Shown here: in pieces, positions 35,271-44,721 of the stretch
Numbering within the stretch: position 1 is the stretch's first letter
How the letters are laid out: the number at the start of each line of letters is the position of its first letter
IMG/VR virus record: IMGVR_UViG_3300044845_000879
Span: 1 to 59,581 of that record
DNA from: a virus
Direction: 5' to 3' (one strand)
DNA: 59,581 nt
Made by a program: the position numbers and the translations under genes
The notes under the pieces: generated by a model
What the model saw: only the letters and a program-made list of their open reading frames with translations
What the model was told of the DNA's origin: nothing
The model's database searches: none

Positions 35271-36089
35271 TTATTTTTTAAATGTTATCAACCAATGCCA
35301 ACCAAGTATAGATTCTAAATAACTAAAAATGGATTTTGGTATAAGTTTAATTATAGTTTTTTTATTATAGTTATGTTTTATATAATCCTTAATTACATAG
35401 GGAAAAATATGGTCTTTTCTAACAGATGTAATTTTAAAATTATTATCTAATTCCAACAAGTTTATTAATTCTTTTTTAGTGTATGTAAATGCTACAGGAC
35501 AATCTAATTGAGCTTCAGCGTAATATTGTATTGTTTTATTAAGGTTGAAATTAAATTTATACCCATTTCTAATGAAAAACTCAAATGTTTTCCATGAGTG
35601 TTTTGCATACATCATTATACGAACTTCAGTGTTTTCGTTCATATATTTTTTAATTTCGTCAAATACATTTTGTGGTGTTGGGGTATGATGAATAACTCCA
35701 AAAGAATATATTAAATCGTATTCTTCAATTGGAACAACTTTGGATAGTTCTTCAGCGTTTGCACAATAAAAATCGGCATTTAAACCAAAAATTTCAAACC
35801 TTTTTTTACACAATTCTAAAGACTTTTCAGATAACTCAACACATGTTAATTTAGCACCCGCTTTTGCAAAATTTATTGAATCGGTACCTATACCACATCC
35901 AATTTCTAAAACTTTTTTTCCTTTCCACTTTTCAAATTCTGCAAATTCTGGTATGTGTGGTTCTACAAAATATTTACGATGTTCTACGTCGTTAAAGTAT
36001 TCTTTACTACCAATTTCTTTTTTTGAATGTCTAATATTACATGGTCTACTATTCCAATAATTTTTAACATCTTTTACTGTTTTTGTCAT
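35271..36089 (-). CDS. SAM methyltransferase, Methyltransf_11-like
   Basis: In this 272-residue protein, motif I is [20 protein letters not shown] (59-78), with [15 protein letters not shown] and [17 protein letters not shown] following in the usual order. The C-terminal 90 residues are basic and aromatic and may hold the acceptor site. A sugar-modifying role is inferred from neighbours. The start overlaps the upstream gene by four bases. Confidence 0.82.
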   Translation of the reverse strand: MTKTVKDVKNYWNSRPCNIRHSKKEIGSKEYFNDVEHRKYFVEPHIPEFAEFEKWKGKKVLEIGCGIGTDSINFAKAGAKLTCVELSEKSLELCKKRFEIFGLNADFYCANAEELSKVVPIEEYDLIYSFGVIHHTPTPQNVFDEIKKYMNENTEVRIMMYAKHSWKTFEFFIRNGYKFNFNLNKTIQYYAEAQLDCPVAFTYTKKELINLLELDNNFKITSVRKDHIFPYVIKDYIKHNYNKKTIIKLIPKSIFSYLESILGWHWLITFKK

Positions 36090-36796
36090 ATTTTATTGTA
36101 AGGTGTTTTATTTCTAATTATGTTTACAATTGAATTTACCATTGGCATATTAACCTTATGGTCATTCAAAGGATTATTTTCGTTATAAATGTAAGTTATT
36201 GTTGAAATATGTCTATAATGTTTTTCACCTGACATTTCAAACATTGGAAACATAAACGCCAAATCGCCTGCTACACTCCAATAGTTTCCTTCAGAATCTT
36301 GTAAATCTTCTTCTTTAATTTTTTTCCATAACCAAGATTTCCATGTTCGTAAATGTGATAGAGTAAACCCTTGCTGTCTAATGTTATTAAAACTTGTGGG
36401 TGGTGTTGAAAATCCTTGAGAGCCATTACTATACTTAAATGAACCACTTGTCATCCAGACATTTTCATCTTGGTAAGTTTCATTAATTAATCCTAACACA
36501 TTTGAATTTGGTAACCAATCATCCCCATCAATTTCAACACAAATTTCATCATCAGGAACATTAAGACCACGAATGACTTGGTCATAATTCCCTGGTTGAT
36601 ACATCTTTGTTTTGTTTTCAATTAAAACAAATCTGTCATCCCCTTGTATTGTTTTTTTAATTATTTCAACCGTATTATCAGTAGATAAATCATCTGTTAT
36701 ATAACAAGTAAAATCTTTAAATCTTTGAGTCATAATTGTCATCAAAGATTTTTCAATAAAGTTTTCGCAGTTATATGATGTTGTTAAGATTATCAT
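36086..36796 (-). CDS. Family 2 glycosyltransferase
   Basis: This 236-residue GT-A enzyme has [20 protein letters not shown] at the start, [13 protein letters not shown], and a clear DGDDW metal-binding motif (near residue 90). It shares the stop/start junction with the UDP-sugar dehydrogenase gene upstream. Donor and acceptor are unknown. Confidence 0.87.
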   Translation of the reverse strand: MIILTTSYNCENFIEKSLMTIMTQRFKDFTCYITDDLSTDNTVEIIKKTIQGDDRFVLIENKTKMYQPGNYDQVIRGLNVPDDEICVEIDGDDWLPNSNVLGLINETYQDENVWMTSGSFKYSNGSQGFSTPPTSFNNIRQQGFTLSHLRTWKSWLWKKIKEEDLQDSEGNYWSVAGDLAFMFPMFEMSGEKHYRHISTITYIYNENNPLNDHKVNMPMVNSIVNIIRNKTPYNKI

Positions 36797-37953
36797 TATA
36801 GGGTAATTTTGTATCCTTGAGGGTTAGTCCCTGGTTTAAAGAATTTTAATCTGTTATTATAAGATTCACTCATTTGTTGTAACTTATTTGTAATTGCATC
36901 AATTTCAATAACATGTAAGGTATAACCTTCATTTAACAAATCAACACACAATTGGAATTGTTGTGACTCCTCTATAATATCAGTACCTTTTTTATAGGTA
37001 ATATAATCCATTACAAATGGTACCATTCTATCAGGATTTTTTTGAATAAAATAGTCCTTAATGAAATTAGCGTGTTCTTTATTAAAATTGTCTACAGTTA
37101 AAGGTAAATTCAACTCCATTCCAAGATTTTTTGCAAAATGACCTAACGCTCGGTTATCTCTTGGTAAACAAGGACCACCAAATCCAAATCCATATTTTAA
37201 GTATTTTTTACCAACTCTTGAGTCTCCACCAATTGCACTTAAAACCATATCAATTTCACTTTGAATACCAGCCTTAATCATAATTTGTCCCATCATGTTT
37301 GCATAACTAATCTTTGTTGTTAAAAAGCAGTTAATGCCAATTTTGGTTATTTCTGCAGCTTTTGGTGACATTACATAAGCATTAACAGGTGTGGTTTGAA
37401 TCTTATTATAAATTTCAATTAATTGATTTGATAGTTCAGTATAGTCAGTCCCAATTAAAACAATGTCTGATTGTTCAAGACCTTTTACTATTTCACCTTG
37501 AGCAATGAATTCAGGGTTATATGCAACCTGAATGTTAAACATGTTTAATCTTGTTTGGATTTGTTCTACATCACCAGGGTTAGTTGTACATCCGACAATG
37601 AATTTCTTTTCGTATAAAGGGATGTTTAATGACGATGCGGTATAAAAATCTGCAACAACTTCAAATACTCTTGTTGTGTCGTAATTACCGTCTAATGTTG
37701 ATGGGGTTGCAACGAATGTAAAAATAACATCAGAGTTTTCAATAACCTCAATATTTTTAGTTGTTGCACTAAAATTTTTTGAATCCAACAACATTGATTG
37801 GATTAATGGTTCGTTTGTTAAACAAATTTTTTGGTTTAAGTTAAAGACATAATCTTCTCTAACATCAGATACAATTACTTCGTATCCGTTTTTTTCACAT
37901 AATAGAGCAAAAGTTAATCCTAATCTGCCTGCTCCGATAATTCCTATTTTCAT
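36796..37953 (-). CDS. UDP-glucose/GDP-mannose 6-dehydrogenase family enzyme
   Basis: The 385-residue protein oxidises a nucleotide sugar to the uronic acid with two NAD+. It has GIIGAGRLGLTFA (4-16), NPEF (146-149), KIGINCFLTTKISYAN (204-219) and the catalytic Cys262 in GFGGPCLPRD. UDP-glucose to UDP-glucuronate is the commonest reaction in the family; the sequence alone does not fix the sugar. The adjoining NAD synthase gene (four-base overlap) could support its cofactor demand. Confidence 0.88.
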   Translation of the reverse strand: MKIGIIGAGRLGLTFALLCEKNGYEVIVSDVREDYVFNLNQKICLTNEPLIQSMLLDSKNFSATTKNIEVIENSDVIFTFVATPSTLDGNYDTTRVFEVVADFYTASSLNIPLYEKKFIVGCTTNPGDVEQIQTRLNMFNIQVAYNPEFIAQGEIVKGLEQSDIVLIGTDYTELSNQLIEIYNKIQTTPVNAYVMSPKAAEITKIGINCFLTTKISYANMMGQIMIKAGIQSEIDMVLSAIGGDSRVGKKYLKYGFGFGGPCLPRDNRALGHFAKNLGMELNLPLTVDNFNKEHANFIKDYFIQKNPDRMVPFVMDYITYKKGTDIIEESQQFQLCVDLLNEGYTLHVIEIDAITNKLQQMSESYNNRLKFFKPGTNPQGYKITL

Positions 37954-38729
37954 ATTATTTCGTTTTGTTTTAAATCAAAGATTGGTATTGAAACCATTTT
38001 ATGTTTATTTTTTTCATTAAAGTTTTGGTACGTTTGGAGAACTTTAAATTCTTTTTCGGTGTGTGATATTTTATTAATACCATATTCCATAACCCATTCT
38101 AACTCTTCATAAGTAGCACCAATTTGAGATTCATCGTTTCTATCATCATCCCATAAACCGTCTGTTGGTGTTGCATCAATAATTTCTTGAGGAACTCCCA
38201 AATAACGACCAAGTTCTCTAACCTCTGTTTTATATAAATCGGCAATTGGAGAAATATCAACACCACCATCACCATACTTGGTAAAAAACCCAACACCAAA
38301 ATCCTCAACTTTATTTCCTGTTCCTATAACAATACCACTTGTAACTGTTGCTATATGGTATAATGTCATCATTCTTAATCTTGATTTGCTATTCGCATTA
38401 GCCAATTCAGATTTAAACGTTTGAGACATAAGGGTTTCAAAGGATTTAAATGTCTCACTTAATTCAATTTCAACCGTCTTAACATTTAATTTGGATAAAA
38501 ACTCTAATTGAAGGTTTGATAATGTTGTATTATTAAGTTTTGAATTCAACGGCATTCCAACAGCGATTGTTGGAATCCCCGTTTTTGCACATAAAGTAGA
38601 GACAACTGCGGAATCAATTCCACCTGAAACACCAATTACTAAAGTTTTGATGTTGTTGTTTAATACATAATTTTCAATCCAACGTTGTATTTCGTTTGAT
38701 AAATTTTCGTAATCTATAATTCTATTCAT
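37950..38729 (-). CDS. nadE: NH3-dependent NAD+ synthase
   Basis: This 259-residue protein catalyses the last step of NAD+ synthesis: deamido-NAD plus ammonia and ATP. The PP-loop is SGGIDSA (35-41); IGTGNKVEDFGVGFFTKYGD (135-154) and SPIADLYKTEVRELGRYLG are standard NadE stretches, followed by TPTDGLWDDDRNDE. All core motifs are intact and no glutaminase domain is present. It overlaps the sugar dehydrogenase gene. Roles could be cofactor supply for sugar oxidation, general NAD+ restoration in infected cells, or resistance to NAD-depleting defences. Confidence 0.92.
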   Translation of the reverse strand: MNRIIDYENLSNEIQRWIENYVLNNNIKTLVIGVSGGIDSAVVSTLCAKTGIPTIAVGMPLNSKLNNTTLSNLQLEFLSKLNVKTVEIELSETFKSFETLMSQTFKSELANANSKSRLRMMTLYHIATVTSGIVIGTGNKVEDFGVGFFTKYGDGGVDISPIADLYKTEVRELGRYLGVPQEIIDATPTDGLWDDDRNDESQIGATYEELEWVMEYGINKISHTEKEFKVLQTYQNFNEKNKHKMVSIPIFDLKQNEII

Positions 38730-40366
38730 TATAAAATTTTTATATACTCGTTTTTTATTTGTTGAGCAACTTTTAAAGTATTGTATTTTTCAATATCTAC
38801 AGGAGGGTCAAATTTTTCTTTAGATAAGATAAACCCACCAGCATCTACTTTGTATATCCAACTTGGTTTACCACACATCCATCCTTCAATAGTTGTTCTA
38901 CCTAATTGAATTCCTGCTGTCTCATAAGATTTAAAAATATAATTTTCAATATTCCATGTTGATGGGAAATGTTTTACGTGAGATTCTAATAAAACGTTTT
39001 CCAAATAATTTCCATTGTTTTCACCTACTAACCACAATTCTTTACCAATTTCTCTGGTGTATTCAATTAAATCTAAAATTGACTCTTTTCTTAAATAATC
39101 TATAGTACCAACAAATAACACATAATTTTCTGATGGTATATTTTTTGGTTGGAATTTTTCATTGTCAACTGGATTATATATAACCTCAATCATTTCTTCA
39201 GGTACATCAAAATTTTGAATTAAATGAGATTTAATCTCAGGTCTAATTGCGATGAATTTTTTTATACTTTCGTGTATTACTGGATTTTCTAACTCTTTAG
39301 ACATAACCTCAGAATGTATTGTACAAATTTTATCTAATTCGGGGTACATACTAAGTATTCTTTCCGCAACAGGTTTGTGTTGGATATGAATAATATCATA
39401 ATCAACTTCAGATATACGATATAATGCGTTTGGTGTAGATGGTGTAAAACCTTCAGGTGTGTTCATTCCCCATTGACCATCGCCAAGTTTAAACCCTGGT
39501 GCGTTTTCAAATGAAATACATTTAATACCTAATTTTTTTGCCATATCTGTAAGTGGACCTCCAATTTGAGAAAGAATGGTAACACTACAATTTAATTTCA
39601 TTAAACTTTTGGCTAACTCATAAACATATAATTCTGAACCAGTAAACCCTCTAAAAAATAAACAAGATATTAATACTTTTAATCTTTTGTTTGGGTCAAA
39701 AGGAATTTTACTTGGTAAATTTTTACCGTACTTTTGAACAAAAAATTCTCTGTTTTGCTCCCATTGTTCATTAGTTTGTCCAATAGATTTGTGAGTAATT
39801 CTAATATTAGTAATTACACCAACCTTGACACCTTCTAAATGATTTTTAAAACAAAATGCTATATCATAAAAGTGAAACCCTTTAAAATCTTCATCAAAAT
39901 TATGTTTAATCTTTGATTTACTTAACGCAATAAAAAGACCATCAACAATTGCAGTCTGTCTAATTGATTTACCAAAATCTTCAGAATATTTTGATGTCCA
40001 TTTTTTTCCACCATTTTCGTGGTTAACAATACCAATCATATTTTTTCTACGATTGGTTTCCCACCATTTACCAGTTTCTGACATATGTGTGGTTCCAGCA
40101 ACACCTAAAATACCATACTCACTACTTTCAAAATGAGTCTTCAATTTGTAGTACCAACTATTGGTATCAAAGTAAATGTCGTCATGACACAATACAACTA
40201 TGTCAGTTTTTGATTCTTCAAGTATTTCATTATAAACTTGAGAAAGGGATTTCTCCCCATTATTAATTTTTTCTATCACTTCAATTTTCTTGAAACCTGA
40301 ACTTTTTTTCAAGTATTCAATAAATTTTGGATTATGTTCTCTTGTTGAGTATCCTACTGTTATCAT
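38729..40366 (-). CDS. Two-domain glycosyltransferase (GT2 StrF-like plus GT4-like)
   Basis: In this 545-residue protein, residues 1-225 match the GT2 subgroup named after StrF (MITVGYSTREHNPKFIEYLK, VVLCHDDIYF, GVAGTTHMSETGKW). Residues 235-545 are a GT-B domain (SCLFFRGFTGSELYVYELAK, VIYNPVDNEKFQPKN, VLFVGTIDYLRKESILDLI, QLGRTTIEGWMCGKPSW). Two transfer steps in one chain suggest a disaccharide unit. The start overlaps the HAD gene by four bases. Confidence 0.82.
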   Translation of the reverse strand: MITVGYSTREHNPKFIEYLKKSSGFKKIEVIEKINNGEKSLSQVYNEILEESKTDIVVLCHDDIYFDTNSWYYKLKTHFESSEYGILGVAGTTHMSETGKWWETNRRKNMIGIVNHENGGKKWTSKYSEDFGKSIRQTAIVDGLFIALSKSKIKHNFDEDFKGFHFYDIAFCFKNHLEGVKVGVITNIRITHKSIGQTNEQWEQNREFFVQKYGKNLPSKIPFDPNKRLKVLISCLFFRGFTGSELYVYELAKSLMKLNCSVTILSQIGGPLTDMAKKLGIKCISFENAPGFKLGDGQWGMNTPEGFTPSTPNALYRISEVDYDIIHIQHKPVAERILSMYPELDKICTIHSEVMSKELENPVIHESIKKFIAIRPEIKSHLIQNFDVPEEMIEVIYNPVDNEKFQPKNIPSENYVLFVGTIDYLRKESILDLIEYTREIGKELWLVGENNGNYLENVLLESHVKHFPSTWNIENYIFKSYETAGIQLGRTTIEGWMCGKPSWIYKVDAGGFILSKEKFDPPVDIEKYNTLKVAQQIKNEYIKIL

Positions 40367-40749
40367 TTAAAAACTTCTATTTTGTGTTCTACTTTTATTA
40401 ATTCTCCCCATCTACCATCATACCTTGTTGCTCTAACAATATGATTATCAATCCAATGGTAGTTACCACCCCTTGGCTTGTTAAACAAGATGTTATGGTA
40501 TTTAAAACCATGTTTATCTAACCATTGTTTGGTGACAATTTCGTGTTCATCTGTTCTTGATGTAAAGAAAGTAATGATATGACCATCATCAAACCAAGAA
40601 TTAATTATTTCAACAGAACCATCATATGGTAATGATGTTTCCATTCTCCAAGGTTCTTCGTTTGGAATATCATCGGTGATTGTTCCATCAATGTCAATTA
40701 AATAATTTTTAACACCATCAGGTAATGCGGGACTAATATTATTTTCCAT
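40363..40749 (-). CDS. HAD-superfamily phosphatase-like protein
   Basis: This short 128-residue HAD protein has an intact motif I DIDGTITDD (19-27), motif II TFFTSRTDEH and a basic motif III region (FNKPRGGNYHWIDNHIV). There is no cap domain, as in phage polynucleotide or sugar-phosphate phosphatases. A role in end repair or in dephosphorylating a sugar phosphate is possible. It overlaps the dUTPase stop by one base. Confidence 0.75.
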   Translation of the reverse strand: MENNISPALPDGVKNYLIDIDGTITDDIPNEEPWRMETSLPYDGSVEIINSWFDDGHIITFFTSRTDEHEIVTKQWLDKHGFKYHNILFNKPRGGNYHWIDNHIVRATRYDGRWGELIKVEHKIEVFK

Positions 40750-41369
40750 TATATTCCTGTACTACCAAAACCGTTGTTACCTCTATCTTTATCCTCAACT
40801 TGACCAACTTGTTCAATGCTAACATATTTACCTTGAACTACGGGGCATAAAACACCTTGACCCACTTTCATTCCTTTTGGAATTGTTACTGTTGTGTTGT
40901 TGGTGTTAAACACAATAACTTGTATTTCGCCAGTATATCCTTGGTCTACTGTTCCTGGAGTGTTAAGAACTGTTAATCCTTGTTTAATAGCTAAACCACT
41001 TTTTGGTCTAACTTGTATTTCATAACCTTCTTCAAAAGAAACTTTTAGACCTGTTGGAATTAAAGCTCTGCCAAATGGCCCAATAATAACCTCTTCAGTT
41101 GCATGTAAATCAAACCCTGAATCTGAAGGGTATGCGTATTTTGGAAGAACCGCGTCTTCATGTACTAATTCAACTTTAATTGTTCTTAATTTAGCAATAT
41201 TGTTAATTTCTTTTTCCATATCTTCAAATGAAAGACCTAACATGTCTTCTAATTCTTTTTGATATTCTTCGTCGGGTTGAATACCCATTTCAGATTGAAT
41301 TTTTTTAAATTGTTTTTCAATCTCTTCTCTAATTTTTGGGTCAAAATGACCAAGTTGTCCTAAATCCAT
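40749..41369 (-). CDS. dut: dUTPase with N-terminal extension
   Basis: This trimeric dUTP diphosphatase keeps uracil out of phage DNA. All main motifs are visible: PSDSGFDLHA (81-90), RPKSGLAI (121-128), NTPGTVDQGYTGEI (136-149) and RGNNGFGSTG (196-205). At 206 residues it exceeds the usual 140-150 because of about 60 extra acidic, helical residues at the N-terminus, which I do not recognise. Confidence 0.93.
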   Translation of the reverse strand: MDLGQLGHFDPKIREEIEKQFKKIQSEMGIQPDEEYQKELEDMLGLSFEDMEKEINNIAKLRTIKVELVHEDAVLPKYAYPSDSGFDLHATEEVIIGPFGRALIPTGLKVSFEEGYEIQVRPKSGLAIKQGLTVLNTPGTVDQGYTGEIQVIVFNTNNTTVTIPKGMKVGQGVLCPVVQGKYVSIEQVGQVEDKDRGNNGFGSTGI

Positions 41370-42070
41370 TATTTTAATTCGTTTAATTTTTTTATTACAT
41401 CAATTAATACTGACACATCTTTTTCACAATATTTTACAATACCTTTAATATCTTTTTTAATCCAAAAAGCATCGTGAACTTTATTACCTGTAATTTCCAT
41501 TGTTTTAGATGACTCAACACCTAAACAAACACACATAAGTTCTAATGAAGCAATTGAACCATATCCACCATATTGCCATACTTCTTTGGTATCTAACGCT
41601 TTAATTTCCCATGGTTTTGTGTCGTGACCTGGTAAAATTTTAGGTGGCATGATACCATTCATAATCATTCTTTTTGCCATCATTGGAATATCAAATCCTT
41701 TTACATTGTGACCACATAAGTAAAACCCAAGTTCACCAACTCTATATAGAAGTTTTTGAACATCTTGTAATAGTTTCTTTTCATCAGGATCGCTAAATGA
41801 TTGCATTTTAACATCACCTTTATCTGTTACGAATGCAACGCTAACACATGCAATTCTTGCGAATTCAGGAACCAATGCCGATCTATTTACAAACATCTGA
41901 CCAACACCTTTATCGGCGTCTTCAGGAAATCTTTTTTGAAACCAATCAAAATAGTTTTCAAATTGAAATGAGAGAGCTTCGTTATATTTGACCAAAGAAT
42001 CCCAATCAGGTTGAACACCTACAGTTTCAATGTCTAAGAATAATAATTTTGTAATTGGTATGTTTATCAT
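41369..42070 (-). CDS. DnaQ/PolB-like 3'-5' exonuclease
   Basis: The 233-residue RNase H-fold exonuclease has Exo I FLDIETVG (11-18), Exo II GHNVKGFDIPMM and Exo III YCEKDV, supplying the four metal-binding acidic residues. It lacks polymerase domains. It may proofread or process DNA or RNA ends in replication or recombination. It overlaps the glycosyltransferase upstream by four bases. Confidence 0.85.
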   Translation of the reverse strand: MINIPITKLLFLDIETVGVQPDWDSLVKYNEALSFQFENYFDWFQKRFPEDADKGVGQMFVNRSALVPEFARIACVSVAFVTDKGDVKMQSFSDPDEKKLLQDVQKLLYRVGELGFYLCGHNVKGFDIPMMAKRMIMNGIMPPKILPGHDTKPWEIKALDTKEVWQYGGYGSIASLELMCVCLGVESSKTMEITGNKVHDAFWIKKDIKGIVKYCEKDVSVLIDVIKKLNELK

Positions 42071-43275
42071 TTGATTATTGATTTATAAAATTGTGCCCTA
42101 TCTTTTGTTACGTTATTTAAATCGTATTTGTCTTTAACCGTTTCATATAATCTTTCACCCATGTCTTTTGCCATATTTGGGTTTTTAAGTAATTTTTCAA
42201 TGTATTTAGACCAATCAGAATGATTTCTTTTCTCATCTACTAACATTGCATTTCCGTCAACATATTCACCATTTTTTAAACAATGTTTTAAATCAATAGT
42301 GTAAGGTCCAATATCAGAGGCAATAATCGCTTTTTTATAGAAACCAGCCTCAATAACTTTTAATTGTGATTTAACTCTATTAAAAAGATGGTTTTTAATT
42401 GGTGCCAAAGATACATCAAATTTTGAATAATTCTTAGCATAAGATGTAACAGGTTTTGTCCACACTCGTAAATAAGGTTCATTCATTTCGTTTGGAAATG
42501 ATTCTTGAGTGTAATTTAATAAGAATTTTTTATAATCTTCAGAAACAGTTGTTAGATTTTGTGTAAAGATTTTTTCATATTGTGCCCAAACAGTTTCATG
42601 AGGTAAGATGTTTCTTTGTTTTTGTTCTTTTGTTTGTTGATTTATTTCAGTAACCGTACCTCTAGTGTCAAATCCACATAAAACAAATTGTAACTTGTCT
42701 TTATACTGAGATAATCTTCCTAAATCTAATAATTGTAAGTCATGTAAGTGAGATGAACCACCTAACCAACCAACTCTTAATCGGTCTGATTCAGGGGTGG
42801 GCTCTTTAAATTGTGGTTCGTTTGGATTAATTGCGTTAGGAAATACGACAACATTCTTGTTTAATTTTTTAATTTCATCCGCAAAAATTGTTGTGGTTGT
42901 TGTAACATATTTTGAAACCTTAAGATTTGCCATGATTTTTTCGTTAATCTTATTAACTCTAATAATATCATGAATTGGATGTTCTTTTCCTGGCATCCAA
43001 TAGTCATCAATATCACAAACCGTTATAATCTCTAATGAGTTTAACATTTGGATTAATCTGTTAGCCCTATCAAAATCAGAACCAATACTTCTATGGAATA
43101 CAACAATTTGATACCCTTTCCAAAAATTCATATCATCGTATGATGGTTCGTAAATAATATCTACGTGGAAATCGTCACCGTAAAGATTTTGTAAAAAGAC
43201 GTGAGGGTCTACTGACCTAAATTTACCCACACCTGTTCTATCAGAGGGGACAACTAATACTTTGATTTTAGACAT
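42067..43275 (-). CDS. GT4-like glycosyltransferase
   Basis: This 402-residue GT-B enzyme has an N-terminal domain beginning IKVLVVPSDRTGVGKFRSVD. The C-terminal domain includes LRVGWLGGSSHLHDL and FDVSLAPIKNHLFNRVKSQLKVIEAGFYKKAIIASDIG, where an E-containing donor-phosphate motif is expected. It begins the long overlapping series that runs down to 24621 and has a 56-base leader with its own octamer. Confidence 0.83.
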   Translation of the reverse strand: MSKIKVLVVPSDRTGVGKFRSVDPHVFLQNLYGDDFHVDIIYEPSYDDMNFWKGYQIVVFHRSIGSDFDRANRLIQMLNSLEIITVCDIDDYWMPGKEHPIHDIIRVNKINEKIMANLKVSKYVTTTTTIFADEIKKLNKNVVVFPNAINPNEPQFKEPTPESDRLRVGWLGGSSHLHDLQLLDLGRLSQYKDKLQFVLCGFDTRGTVTEINQQTKEQKQRNILPHETVWAQYEKIFTQNLTTVSEDYKKFLLNYTQESFPNEMNEPYLRVWTKPVTSYAKNYSKFDVSLAPIKNHLFNRVKSQLKVIEAGFYKKAIIASDIGPYTIDLKHCLKNGEYVDGNAMLVDEKRNHSDWSKYIEKLLKNPNMAKDMGERLYETVKDKYDLNNVTKDRAQFYKSIIK

Positions 43276-43317
43276 AATAAATTAATATATTTTATCAAAA
43301 TATAGTAATTCACGACT

Positions 43318-43325
43318 AATAAATA
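43318..43325 (-). promoter_or_regulatory. TATTTATT octamer before the glycosyltransferase series
   Basis: AATAAATA on the plus strand reads TATTTATT in the sense of the gene starting at 43275, 42 bases upstream. It sits in the only real gap ahead of the long glycan gene series. Confidence 0.35.
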
Positions 43326-43331
43326 AAGCGG

Positions 43332-43967
43332 TTAGGATAATTTTTTAATTTTGGTAACTTTACCCTCAAAGATGTGTTTACCAACTTTAAAACTAAAAAC
43401 TTCGTTTGATTTTTCAGAACTTTCGGTTATTAAACCATTTTCATGTAATGCATCATTAACCGCTTCATTAATCATTTTTTTGATTAATTTATAGTCAATT
43501 CCTCCTACAGATGGTTGTGTTTGTTGAACTTGTTGTTTTGGTTTTGCCGATTCAGGAATATATCCTTCTTTGTTTGTATTCATTAATCTTGACGCTCTTT
43601 CAATCAAATCATTAGATATTGTTGTATTTTGTTGTTGGGGTTGTCCAATAGGATGTTCCATCATTAACCTTTTAATTTCATCAGGTAATTTAGAATTTTT
43701 AATTGCGTCTACTGTAGGAACTCCAACTGGCTTGGTGTTTTCTCTTGGTACATTTGAAAGGTAAGGTTGTTGTGTTTGTTGTGTTTCCTGTAAAAATTCT
43801 GCAGGAATATTGTATTTTGCGTTTGGAATGTCAAATGTTTCAGGTGAATTTAGTTGTTGTAATGATGTCGGTGGTAATCCTCCGTTCATAGAATTTGAAC
43901 TTTTAATTCCATCTGATTTATCCATAATTGCTTTAGACAAAGCTAATTTTTCCATTAATCTATCCAT
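43332..43967 (-). CDS. Hypothetical Gln/Pro-rich phage protein
   Basis: This 211-residue protein has a disordered, Gln-, Asn- and Pro-rich central part with QQTQQP and QVQQTQP segments. A C-terminal helical and beta part follows (LIKKMINEAVNDALHENG, then VFSFKVGKHIFEGKVTKIKK), of the type seen at the ends of many small phage structural proteins. No family named. It is separated from the glycosyltransferase series by 56 bases. Confidence 0.55.
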   Translation of the reverse strand: MDRLMEKLALSKAIMDKSDGIKSSNSMNGGLPPTSLQQLNSPETFDIPNAKYNIPAEFLQETQQTQQPYLSNVPRENTKPVGVPTVDAIKNSKLPDEIKRLMMEHPIGQPQQQNTTISNDLIERASRLMNTNKEGYIPESAKPKQQVQQTQPSVGGIDYKLIKKMINEAVNDALHENGLITESSEKSNEVFSFKVGKHIFEGKVTKIKKLS

Positions 43968-43968
43968 A

Positions 43969-44424
43969 TTATGTTATATTTTCTTCTTCGGGTGTTTGAG
44001 GTTGAGTTGGTGGTGTTTGAGGTTGTGGTGTTTGAGGATTATTATCAAACTTAGCATTTATTATAACACTGACCATACTTTTATCACCGTTAAAATTATA
44101 ACCTGGTTTAGGTTCATTGTAAACCTCACCTGTAGGTTTGTTTGATAGTATTTTATCTAATCTAAAAAGTCTCCAACCAGGCAATGGTTGTTCACCCTTA
44201 TATCCTGTATGAGACGCTCCTTCACTATCCCACGCCCTTAAAACTTTATTACCCGCTTTACTAACTCCTAAGCATACAGGTTCAATTTGACGTATACCTC
44301 TACCACCTGGTTCGTCACCATCATAGTAAATAATAACGACTTTTCGTCCTTTAATAGCATCAATAATACTATCTAAAGAAGCAATTTCGCAAATTAAACC
44401 TTTTAACGCTCCTTGTAGTTTCAT
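43969..44424 (-). CDS. WYL-like domain protein
   Basis: Residues about 18-95 of this 151-residue protein (AIKGRKVVIIYYDGD, IRQIEPVCLGVSKAGNKVLR, GWRLFRLDKI) follow the WYL domain pattern. It is a ligand-binding, SH3-like fold that in bacteria usually regulates transcription or defence genes. No DNA-binding helix-turn-helix is present. The C-terminus is a Pro/Gln/Thr tail. In phages such lone WYL-like proteins have no settled role. Confidence 0.6.
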   Translation of the reverse strand: MKLQGALKGLICEIASLDSIIDAIKGRKVVIIYYDGDEPGGRGIRQIEPVCLGVSKAGNKVLRAWDSEGASHTGYKGEQPLPGWRLFRLDKILSNKPTGEVYNEPKPGYNFNGDKSMVSVIINAKFDNNPQTPQPQTPPTQPQTPEEENIT

Positions 44425-44717
44425 TAGAAATTAGGGTATACTTTTGACGAGTTAAATTTATTGATTTTTATTTCACTTTTTCTTTCAACAACGTCTTCAA
44501 TTGTTCCTGCTCCCGTGTTATATACGTCTAAGAACTCTCCAGTTCCTCTACCTAAAGAGTCTCCGTCAGCGATAGCGTCTTTATTAACTACTGAGTATTC
44601 ATTACCAACTTTATTGTAGTCGTTTTTTGGAATTAATTTAGCTCTTTCTTGGTCGGCGACAGCGGAAAGTGTGTTTGGTTCCGTTTGATTTAAATCAACA
44701 GGTGTTTGTTGTGCCAT
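44424..44717 (-). CDS. Small hypothetical protein (97 residues)
   Basis: This polar, Asn/Asp-rich, probably partly disordered protein is coupled to the WYL-like gene by a one-base overlap and starts four bases after the preceding stop. Family not recognised. Confidence 0.5.
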   Translation of the reverse strand: MAQQTPVDLNQTEPNTLSAVADQERAKLIPKNDYNKVGNEYSVVNKDAIADGDSLGRGTGEFLDVYNTGAGTIEDVVERKSEIKINKFNSSKVYPNF

Positions 44718-44721
44718 ATTA

